A DNA stretch of 64,000 bases from Oscarella lobularis (taxonomy: Eukaryota; Porifera; Homoscleromorpha; Homosclerophorida; Oscarellidae), in contig NC_089194.1 in assembly GCF_947507565.1 (NCBI RefSeq), positions 1,488,001-1,552,000 on the forward strand. Reading direction: 5' to 3'. The notes under the pieces were generated by a model. That model made no database searches. It saw nothing but the letters and a program-made list of their open reading frames with translations, and was not told the DNA's origin. Below are positions 12,201 to 24,200 of the stretch, one piece after another. Each line of letters begins with the position of its first letter. The first letter of the stretch is position 1. Position numbers and translations under genes: made by a program.

Positions 12201-15200
12201 GGACTAAATTTTAAATTGAGGGCCTAATACTTGATTCTTAGGGCCTAAATATTAAATTGAGCGCCTAATCATCGATTCTAAAGGCCTAAATTTTAAATTG
12301 AGGGCCTAATCTTTGATTCTAAAGGCCTAAATATTAAATTGAGGGCCTAATCTTGGATTCTTAACTGTAATTTAATACAGGAGAGAAGAGTTGGCCAGTC
12401 CCTTGTAATTTCACTGTAATTTATTACAAGAGAGAAGAGTTGGCCAGTCCCTTGTAATTTAACTGTAATTTATTACAGGAGAGAACAGTTGACCAGTCCC
12501 TTGTAATTTTATTGTAATTTATTACAGGTGAGAACAGTTGGCCAGTCCCTTGTAAATTAACTGTAATATAATACAGGAGAGAACAGTTGGCCAGTCCCTT
12601 GTAATTTTATTGTAATTTATTACAGGTGAGAACAGTTGACCAGTCCCTTGTAATTTTATTGTAATTTATTACAGGTGAGAACAGTTGGCCAGTCCTTTGT
12701 AATTTAAGGCCTAAATATGAAATTGAGGGCTTAATCTTCGATTCTTAGGGCCTAAATTTTAAATTAAGGGCCTAATCATCGATTCTAAAAGCCTAAATAT
12801 GAAATTGAGGGCCTAATCTTCGATTGTTAGGGCCTAAATAAGAAATTAAGGGCCTAATCTTTGATTCTTAAGGCCTAAATATTAAATTGAGTGCCTAATT
12901 TTTGATTCTTAGGGACTAAATTTTAAATTGAGGGCCTAATCTTTGATTCTTAGGGCCTAAATTTTAAATTGAGGGCCTAATCTTCGATTCTTAGGGACTA
13001 AATTTTAAATTGAGGGCCTAATCTTTGATTCTCAGAGCCTAAATATTAAATTGAGGTCCTAATCTTCGATTCTTAGGGCCTAAATTTTAAATTGAGGGCC
13101 TAATCTCAGATTCTAAAGGCCTAAATATTAAATTCAGGGCCTAATCATCGATTCTAAAAACCTAAATATGAAATTGAAAGCCTAATTTTTGATTCTTAGG
13201 GACTAAATTTTAATTTGAGATCCTAATCTTTGATTCTTAGGGACTAAACTTTAAATTGAGGGCCTAATCTTTGATTCTTAGGGCCTAAATTTTAAATTGA
13301 GGGCCTAATCTTTGATTCTAAAGGCCTAAATATTAAATTGAGGGCCTAATCTTGGATTCTTAACTGTAATTTAATACAGGAGAGAACAGTTGGCCAGTCC
13401 CTTGTAATTTCACTGTAATTTATTACAAGTGAGAACAGTTGGTCAGTTCCTTGTAATTTCACTGTAATTTATTACAGGAGAGAAGAGTTGGCCAGTCCCT
13501 TGTAATTTAACTGTAATTTATTACAGGAGAGAACAGTTGACCAGTCCCTTGTAATTTTATTGTAATTTATTACAGGTGAGAACAGTTGGCCAGTCCCTTG
13601 TAAATTAACTGTAATTTAATACAGGAGAGAACAGTTGGCCAGTCCCTTGTAATTTTATTGTAATTTATTACAGGTGAGAACAGTTGACCAGTCCCTTGTA
13701 ATTTTATTGTAATTTATTACAGGTGAGAACAGTTGGCCAGTCCTTATTTAAGGCCTAAATATGAAATTGAGGGCTTAATCTTCGATTCTTAGGGCCTAAA
13801 TTTTAAATTGAGGGCCTAATCTTTGATTCTTAAGGCCTAAATAATAAATTGAGCACCTAATCTTTGATTCTAAAAGCCTAAATATTAAATTGAGGGCCTA
13901 ATCATCGATTCTAAAGGCCTAAATATGAAATTGAGGTCCTAATCTTCGATTCTTAGGGCCTAAATTTTAAATTGAGGGCCTAATCTTTGATTCTAAAGGA
14001 CTAAATATTAAATTGAGGGCCTAATCATCAATTCTAAAGGCCTAAATATAAAATTGAGGGCCTAATTTTTGATTCTTAGAGATTAAATATGAAATTGAGG
14101 GCCTAATCTTTGATTCTTAGAGCCTAAATATTAAATTGAGGTCCTAATCTTCGATTCTTAGGGCCTAAATTTTAAATTGAGGGCCTAATCTTTGATTCTA
14201 AAGGACTAAATATTAAATTGAGGGCCTAATCATCAATTCTAAAGGCCTAAATATGAAATTGAGGGCCTAATTTTTGATTCTTAGAGATTAAATATGAAAT
14301 TGAGGTCCCAATCTTCGATTCTTAGGGCCTAAACTTTAAATTGAGAGCCTAATCTTTTATTCTTAGGGCCTAAATTGAGGGCCTAATGTTCGATTCTAAA
14401 GGCCTAGAGATGAAAATGAGGTCCTAAACTTCGATTCTTAGGGCCTAAATATTAAATTGATGGCCTAATCTTCGATTCTTAGGGCATAAATATTAAATAG
14501 GGGTCCTAATCTTCGATTCTTAGGGCCTAAATTTTAAATTGAGGGCCTAATCTTTGATTCTAAAGGCCTAAATATTAAATTCAGGGCCTAATCATCGATT
14601 CTAAAGGCCTAAATATGAAACTGAGGGCCTAATTTTTGATTCTTAACTGTAATTTATTACAGGAGAGAACAGTTGGCCAGTCCCTTGTAATTTTATTGTA
14701 ATTTATTACAGGTGAGAACAGTTGGCCAGTCCCTTGTAATTTTACTGTAATTTATTACAGGTGAGAACAGTTGGCCAGTCCCTTGTATTTTAACTGTAAT
14801 TTATTACAGGAGAGAACAGATGGCCAGTCCCTTGTAATTTAACTGTAATTTATTACAGGTGAGAACAGTTGGCCAATCCATTGTAATTTAACTGTAATTT
14901 ATTACAGGAGAGAACAGATGGCCAGTCCCCTGTAATTTAACTGTAATTTATTACAGGTGAGAACAGTTGGCCAGTCCCTTGTAATTTAACTGTAATTTAT
15001 TACAGGTGAGAACAGTTGGCCAGTCCCTTGTCATTTAAGGCCTAAATATGAAATTGAGGGCCTAATCTTTGATTCTTAGAGACTAAATATTAAATTGAGT
15101 GCCTAATTTTTGATTCATAGAGACTAAATTTTAAATTGAGGGCCTAATACTTGATTCTTAGGGCCTAAATATTAAATTGAGCGCCTAATCATCGATTCTA

Positions 15201-18200
15201 AAGGCCAAAATTTTAAATTGAGGGCCTAATCTTTGATTCTAAAGGCCTAAATATTAAATTGAGGGCCTAATCTTGGATTCTTAACTGTAATTTAATACAG
15301 GAGAGAAGAGTTGGCCAGTCCCTTGTAATTTCACTGTAATTTATTACAGGAGAGAACAGTTGACCAGTCCCTTGTAATTTTATTGTAATTTATTACAGGT
15401 GAGAACAGTTGGCCAGTCCCTTGTAAATTAACAGTAATATAATACAGGAGAGAACAGTTGGCCAGTCCCTTGTAATTTAACTGTAATTTATTACAGGAGA
15501 GAACAGATGGCCAGTCCCTTGTAATTTAACTGTAATTTATTACAGGTGAGAACAGTTGACCAGTCCCTTGTAATTTTATTGTAATTTATTACAGGTGAGA
15601 ACAGTTGACCAGTCCCTTGTAATTTTATTGTAATTTATTACAGGTGAGAACAGTTGGCCAGTCCTTTGTAATTTAAGGCCTAAATATGAAAATGAGAGCT
15701 TAATCTTCGATTCTTAGGGCCTTAATTTTAAATTAAGGGCCTAATCTTTGATTCTTAGGGCCTAAATTTTAAATTAAGGGCCTAATCATCGATTCTAAAA
15801 GCCTAAATATGAAATTGAGGGCCTAATCTTCGATTGTTAGGGCCTAAATAAGAAATTAAGGGCCTAATCTTTGATTCTTAAGGCCTAAATATTAAATTGA
15901 GTGCCTAATTTTTGATTCTTAGGGACTAAATTTTAAATTGAGGGCCTAATCTTTGATTCTTAGGGCCTAAATTTTAAATTGAGGGCCTAATCTTCGATTC
16001 TTAGGGACTAAATTTTAAATTGAGGGCCTAATCTTCGATTCTAAAAGCCTAAATATGAAATTGAGAGCCTAATCTTTGATTCTTAGGGCCTAAATATTAA
16101 ATTGAGGGCCTAATCTTGGATTCTTAACTGTAATTTATTACAGGAGAGAAGAGTTGGCCAGTCCCTTGTAATTTCACTGTAATTTATTACAAGAGAGAAC
16201 AGTTGGTCAGTTCCTTGTAATTTCACTGTAATTTATTACAGGAGAGAAGAGTTGGCCAGTCCCTTGTAATTTAACTGTAATTTATTACAGGAGAGAACAG
16301 TTGACCAGTCCCTTGTAATTTTATTGTAATTTATTACAGGTGAGAACAGTTGGCCAGTCCCTTGTAAATTAACTGTAACATAATACAGGAGAGAACAGTT
16401 GGCCAGTCCCTTGTAATTTTATTGTAATTTATTACAGGTGAGAACAGTTGACCAGTCCCTTGTAATTTTATTGTAATTTATTACAGGTGAGAACAGTTGG
16501 TCAGTCCTTTGTAATTTAAGGCCTAAATATGAAATTGAGGGCTTAATCTTCGATTCTTAGGGCCTAAATTTTAAATTAAGGGCCTAATCTTTGATTCTTA
16601 AGGCCTAAATAATAAATTGAGCACCTAATCTTTGATTCTAAAAGCCTAAATATTAAATTGAGGGCCTAATCATCGATTCTAAAGGCCTAAATATGAAATT
16701 GAGGGCCTAATCTTTGATTCTTAGGGCCAAATATTAAATTGAGTGCCTAATTTTTGATACTTAGGGAGTAAATTTTAAATTGAGGGCCTAATCTTCGATT
16801 CTTAGGGCCTAAATATTAAATTGAGGGCCTAATCTTTGATTCTTAGGGATTAAATTTTAAATTGAGAGCCTAATCTTTGATTCTCAGGGCGTAAATATTA
16901 AATTCAGGGCCTAATCATCGATTCTAAAGGCCTAAATATGAAATTGAAGGCCTAATTTTTGATTCTTAACTGTAATTTATTACAGGAGAGAACAGTTGGC
17001 CAGTCCCTTGTAATTTTATTGTAATTTATTACAGGTGAGAACAGTTGGCCAGTCCCTTGTAATTTTACTGTAATTTATTACAGGTGAGAACAGTTGGCCA
17101 GTCCCTTGTAATTTAACTGCAATTTATTACAGGAGAGAACAGTTGGCCAGTCCCTTGTAATTTTATTGTAATTTATTACAGGTGAGAACAGTTGGCCAAT
17201 CCATTGTAATTTAACTGTAATTTATTACAGGAGAGAACAGATGGCCAGTCCCCTGTAATTTAACTGTAATTTATTACAGGTGAGAACAGTTGGCCAGTCC
17301 CTTGTCATTTAACTGTAATTTATTACAGGTGAGAACAGTTGGCCAGTCCCTTGTCATTTAAGGCCTAAATATGAAATTGAGGGCCTAATCTTTGATTCTT
17401 AGGGCCTAAATATTAAATTGAGTGCCTAATTTTTGATTCTTAGGGACTAAATTTTAAATTGAGGGCCTAATCTTTGATTCTTAGGGCCTAAATTTTAAAT
17501 TGAAGGCCTAATCTTCGATTCTTAGGGACTAAATTTTAAATTGAGGGCCTAATCTTTGATTCTTAGGGCCTAAATTTTAAATTCAGTGCCTAATCTTCGA
17601 TTCTAAAGGCCTAAATATGAAATTGAGAGCCTAATCTTTGATTCTTAGAGCCTAAATATTAAATTGAGGGCCTAATCTTTGATTCTAAAGGCCTAAATAT
17701 TAAATTGAGAGCCTAATCATCGATTCTAAAGGCCTAAATTTTAAATTGAGGGCCTAATCTTCGATTCTTAGGGCTTAAATATTAAATTGAGAGCCTAATC
17801 TTTGATTCTCAGGGCCTAAATATTAAATAGAGGTCCTAATCTTCGATTCTTAGGGCCTAAATTTTAAATTGAGGGCCTAATCATCGATTCTAAAGGCCTA
17901 AATATGAAATTGAGGGCCTAATGTTCGATTCTAAAGGCCTAAATATGAAAATGAGGTCCTAATCTTCGATTCTTAGGGCCTAAATATTAAATTGATGGCC
18001 TAATCTTCGATTCTTAGGGCATAAATATTAAATTGGGGGCCTAATCGTCGATTCTTAGGGCCTAAATTTTAAATTGAGGGCCTAATCTTTGATTCTTAAA
18101 ACTCTTCCAATTTCACTTGCCTGCCGTGCGCCTATTGCCATTTCGTCAAAATGATCCGCTGCAATAAAAGATTGAGCCATTTCCTCCAAACGACTGACCT

Positions 18201-21200
18201 CCTTAGCGTACGCCTCAACATCAACAGCCAAAGTCTGACAACAAGAGAAGAAACCCCCGCTTTTCAAACGCCACCTAATAGCAATACTTTTTACTATTCA
18301 CCCTGTGCTTCTGCAAGTATTTTTCGGCCGTATCTTCGTCCTTTCCATAGTCTTGATTGCTCGCTATTCCAGCCTTTTCGTTCATCCAAACGTCTGCTTC
18401 CGTGGCCTCAAAGTAATACTTCTGAGCGTCTAGAGACTGTTCTAGTTTCTTTTTTCGCCCTTTGGTATGAGCGAGCAAGTTTTTCCAGCTCGCCTGGAGT
18501 TCCCTGTTCTGTTGGACAATCGCGTCAGAAGCGAAATTTTTCGCAGAAACAAGTTCATTCGCGTGATCGTTAATGTCGTTAAGGCGCAGCTCATGATTGG
18601 CCAATTCCATTTCAAATGCCTAAATTTTAATAATAAGAATAAAAGCAGACAGACACAAGCACGCCATCCTTACGTTGTGGCGCTTTTGAAGATTTTGAAC
18701 GCTTGTAAGAGACGATCCGACGTCTGGCGACGCAGCGACGACGACGTGCTCGCGAATCCACTGACTTTCGTCTTCAACGTCGCGAAAGAATTGGTGAACA
18801 TCTTGAGACGCTTGCAGACGTGACCGTCGCTCCTCAACCAAATCACTCAGTCCTGAGAATCTGAAAAACGAGACCAGGGGTGGTATTGGCATTATATACG
18901 TATGCTATTTATAAAAGTGAGTGATTGACGTGTCTGTCAGACTTACTAGGTAACCGCTGCATGCTATTAGTGGAATTGAGTGATTGACGTGTACGTCAGA
19001 CGTGAATGATTGACGTTTCCGTCAGATTTACTAATTTTAGTGCTATGCACGTGCATGGTTCCCTACAGTAGAGTGCGCGAAGCGCGTGTAGCTCTTCCTT
19101 ACCTGTCTTCCAGACTCTTGAGCTGCCTTTTAATTGACTCGGCGTTGAAATGACCCCGAGCGACAAGCAAATTTCCCTGCTCCTCGAGCTGTCGCAGCAA
19201 ACGTCCTCGCAACTGAATATCGTTCTCCAGTAGCTGATGCTTCTTCAGCAGATACGTCACAGTCGAGAAATCCCGTCCCAAATCGTCGCTCCTCAAAAGG
19301 GCTTCAGTTTCGCGCAGCCAAATCTCAAAATCGTTCGTAGCGCGAGCGAACTGCTGCTGATCAGCCGCCTCGCGCAATTTCTGCCCTTTATCCGCGCAGG
19401 CGGCCGACAGCTGCCCCCAAAGGGACCCAAGCGCTTCTGCAGTCGCTCTGATGTCCGACGAAGCGTAATGCTTTGCACGGCACAACGCATTCGCCGTCTG
19501 CGCCCCCACAAGACATCGAGAAATTAATTCGAGACATTTTTTTTGGATTTACCAGTGTCATTTCGTCGATGCTGCCCTTGTTCTTCGCCAGCTCCGCTTC
19601 AAAGGCTTGATGCTTTTGAACTTTCCCGCTCAAATTCGTCGGGTCTTTGTAGGACTCGTCGAGTGCCACCTGAAGCTTTTCGTTCATCCATGCCGTCACC
19701 TAGACAACCAAATTATACTTTGATAATTAATTTAATTATTGATTAATCTCTACCTCGTCGGCGTTTCGTTTAAACTTTTGAAACGTCACCGAGTCCTGAA
19801 GTCGAAGTCTTCTCGCGGTGCACATATCCTTTACTTTCTGTCGCCGACTTAGCACACCATCTCGTCGCGCCGCAACGCTACAAAAAAACCTTCCCTTGAA
19901 AATCACGTGACAGTCTTTTTCCAATCACCTTGCAGCGTCATAGTGACCAGCATTGATCAGCTTGTGCGCTTGATCGCTTAGAGAAGCGACGCGATCTTCC
20001 TGAGCCATCACTTGCCCTTCGAATTCTTCGTGACGCTTTAGAAGATTCTCCGCCGTGTCAAGAGCAGACTAGAACAAAGAATTTTAGTCCGGACGTCGCT
20101 ATAGAAAATTGTCATTAAGCCTAATCGTTTGCGTCATAAATAAATTTCAAACTGTGCTAGAACTGGCACAGTTTTTTCATCAGCGAGAATGCGCACTATA
20201 CCCCCAAGTCTTCGTTTGCAAGGACGGCTTCCTGCGCGCCAATGAGCCCCTCCACTTGCTCCGCTTCCCGATTAAATATCTGCAATTGCAGACATTCCTG
20301 AAGCTGATCATTTCTCGCCGCCCACGCGGCTCTTAGGCCCTGTCTCTCCTGAGTTAACTGTTTCATTCTATCGCGCACTTCCGGCGCGTTTCTGCTTGCA
20401 GAAAGCATTTGCTTTCCCAGCACAAGAAGAGACTCAAATCTAAATTAGAAATGCCTTTAATCACCTTGATGAAGTCTCTGTGCATACCGTTCTTCGTGAG
20501 AGTCTAACTCGGTTTTCTTTTCCCCGTGCTTCTCAATCAGCTCTTCAGCGTGATTGGCATCCTTTGCCAGCTCATCAGCAGTCAGGGTCGCTCTCATCTC
20601 GCCAGCCCAAGAGAGCTAAACAGAGCAACTTCTAAACTAAGCAAACCTCAATGTCAATTCATTCTTACGAGGTCACGAGAGTCTGCGTGAAATTCTTGCA
20701 ACTTGTGCGCCGCTTCCAATTGAGATTTTCGCGATCCCGCCTTTGTCTTCACTTTGTCCCACATTGCTTTGATTTCAGACTGCTTTCTTGTCACCTGCTG
20801 GGAGTCACGTGGATGGGCTTGAACAACTCTACCACAAAAAGATTTTACCTTTACTTTTATAGATTATAGAACTTACTGTTGAGCTTGCCCGGATAATTTT
20901 TGCAACTTTTCCTCCACTGGCCCCAGCTCTCTTTCCAAATTCTGATGCCTCCTTTGCAACGCTTGTACGGAAGCCAAATCTTTTCCCGTGTCTTCGACGG
21001 CTAGGGAGGCGTCCTTTTCGTTTATCCACGCCTTCATTTCGTCACAAGTTTGCTGGAAAAGCTGCACACTAAAATTAAAGGCCTCGCTTTTTTATTGAAG
21101 TCGGGGTTTTTCTTAGACTTGAATACCTCTCTGCTACTTCAAGAGTTTGTTCCTTTGCTACTCTCAACTTCTGCAATTTTTCCCATCTGGGAATACATAC

Positions 21201-24200
21201 AAATAAGATTAATATGTCATCTTTTGCGCAGTGCATCCTCGAAGAATGCACGTTAATTAAGAATTTGCCTTTGATTTAATTCCTGCTGTTTCTGGCGAAT
21301 CGTTCGCGCCTGCGAATGCCTGTCTTTCACCATTTGATCAGCAACGTTGTTGATTTCCATCACTCTGATACTGTTGGTCGCCAAATCCGTTTTAAAGGTC
21401 TAGATAAAAGTGCGCTCTAATACTTCTCTACCCCCAAGTCCGAGGCACAATCGTAAACGCAGCCAGAGTGACTGTAAACGGGACTTTTAAAGCTGTTATA
21501 TCTTTCTTACGTCAAATTTCTTTCGCATCGTTTCAACGTGCTCTCTTCCCCTTCCATCTGCGTCGTCGCTAGTAGCAATAACTTCCTGAAAAACCAACGT
21601 GCAGGCTCTCTCTCCCTGATGTTCTAGACAATAACCTTGTCCGTTATCCAAGACTCCACTTCGTCACAATCGCGAAACAATTCAAACAACCGAAGTGCGT
21701 CTTCAAGATACTTTCTCCTCACCTAGAATCTCGCTAGACAAGAGTTTCTCACCACCAGGGCCCCCTTTCTCCTACCTCCGCCTGTTTCACAAGCCTGTCG
21801 TACGTAGAGTCAATTGCTTGTTGTCTACTCGCTACGTTGTGGCTATCGAAGTGCCTAGAAGGACTCTGACCTTGCTTTAGTCCAGCTAACACAAATCTTG
21901 CGACTGAACAGCTTCCTAAACTTTATTTCCTTACTTGAAAGCCTTTTAAGAGTTCTCGTAGCAGTAAGCCTTGGTTTGGAACCAGGAACAACCTTCTTCA
22001 CCGTTCTTGTCTTCTTGACTTGCACGGGAACCGTTTCCACGACTTTTTTTTGCACGGTTTTCTTTTGAACCAGCGGTGCTGTCTCGGCAACGTAGTTGGC
22101 GGGAAGATAGCCCTCTTTTCCCTGTTTATTTCTACAACAAAAGCGGTTTAATAAGCACCCCAAGTAAGGCGCAAGGATTTGCACACCTAACTTGCCACCA
22201 ATCCTTATTCGTTTTCTTGACAAGGACGAAAATCTTGAGGAAGTCAATTGCAATAGCTTTAGTTTTGTTTACGTGAACCATACCTCTCCTTTTGCCGCTG
22301 ACATGCCTTGCTGTCCTTTGTACGGGTAGTTTGCCTTTACCTGGCTCACTTTCGTCTCCTCGACGACCTCTTGCACTTTCTCGCGTTTCTGCATCTCCTC
22401 TACTTCGTATTCTTCCTCCACTTCGACTACTTCCTCGCCTCCGGCATCTCCAGTCGGCTCGGGAAGCTGAAAGCCGGTAATCTCCACCACCAAAAAATCA
22501 ACGAGGAAAAAACATCAACGTACCGTCGTTCCGCTTGTTTCGGCGACTTGCTTCGCCAAGCGTCGCAGCCTATCAATCTCCGCACCGTACGACTTTACCT
22601 CCCCCTCCAAGCGTTCGTGGCTTTGAAGTAGATTCTACAGCGACCATTCGCATTATCTCTTATGCAAGCGCTCTACATTCTAAGCAAACCTCAGCCGTGG
22701 CAAAATCACGGCCGTAGTCATCGCTAGAGACGACGGGCTCCTTTTCTTTCATCCAAGATTCGGAGTCATTCGCGTCGGCGTAATACTAAGCAAACACGCG
22801 TATCATATGCACAGAGGATAATGAAATTGGTTATACCTGTTGGGATTGGTACGCTTCATTTAGGCGAGTCTTTCGTGCTGCCGAGAGTTCTCTAAGCTTC
22901 TTCCATTTGTCTGTTAGAGAGCCAATGCGCGCTGTTATCGCTTTAGAGGCATAGTGGCTTCCGCGTTTGAGATCTTCTCCTGTTTTGCAGACAGCCTAGA
23001 AAGAGAACAATGACTGACTGATAATCAGGTGTCTGCGTAGTCTTGGCAACTGCCGATCCACTACTGCCAAGGAAGCAAACGCAAACCCGCTAATAATTAT
23101 TTACATGCAGTGCACAGTCAACTGCTGACCCGCCCAAATGTAACTTTACGCGCGGCGAAACATACGCCTGTCAATCTCTTGCCAATCACCTGTCAATCTG
23201 ACGTCACGCACGTGTCTTAACTTGTCTAATTCTAATGTGAAACATGCACCTGTCAATCACCTGTCAATCACCTGTCACACACTTGTCTACCTTATCTCAG
23301 CAAGTAACGCGGTTTTATTTGCTTGCTATCGCTTTACCTCACCTTTAAATGAGAATCTTGCCCTTGCAATTCCGCTTCCAAAGCTTCGTGCTTCTTGATC
23401 AAATGCATGACACCGACGAGATCCTTTCCGTGATCTACAGACGAAGCAACTTGTTCTTTCTCTCTAATCCACGCTTCCTCCTCCTCAACGTCGCGATAGA
23501 ACTGCTGCAGCCTCAACGAGTCGTTGAGCCGCGCTTTTCTCTGCTCAGCGGCGACACACAGCCGCTTATTGGCGGAAGACAGAGTCTCCTGTCTCTCGCG
23601 TACAAGACCAGAATCAGTCTGCTTTGAATCCGCAAATCTCTGCAGTTGGGCTTGCAGCGCTTTGACGCGCTCCCCTTGTCCCGTAATGTCGGACTCCACA
23701 ATAGAATGCTTTTGTATCAAGTCTTCTACGCCCGTCAAATGCTTGCCAAAGTCCTCAGAACGCAGTCCGTTCTAGAACAGCGCCTATCGTCTTATGTCAC
23801 GTGCGCCTAGATTTGGTCTGCTCACCTCCAATTGACCCATTTCCGAAACGCAATTATCAACGTCGGAAAGAACGGTTATCAAGTCGCGGTAGCCGGCCAA
23901 GACCTTTCGTCCCTGTTCCAATTTCGCAAGCAAAGCTTCCCACTTTTCCTGAATGCCTCTTTGTCTAGGGGTAAGAGGTAAACACTGTAACCATCCAAAG
24001 ACGTTTATAGACACCTCTTTCTGACTATTGCAGCCTGATGATATTCCTCCCCAATCAACTGATCTGCTAATTTTACCACAACTTCAATTCTCTCTTCCTA
24101 TGTATTAATTCCTTCTTATATCTCCACCGCATCTGCAGCGTCTTACTCTCGCTCTGACATCCGTGTTCACCGCTTCGTGGCGCTTCAGCGAGGCGGCAAC

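Noticed and set aside
8147-18120. Reading the satellite block as a centromere or telomere
   Set aside because: It is bounded by in-phase exons of one gene, and the units do not resemble telomeric repeats.
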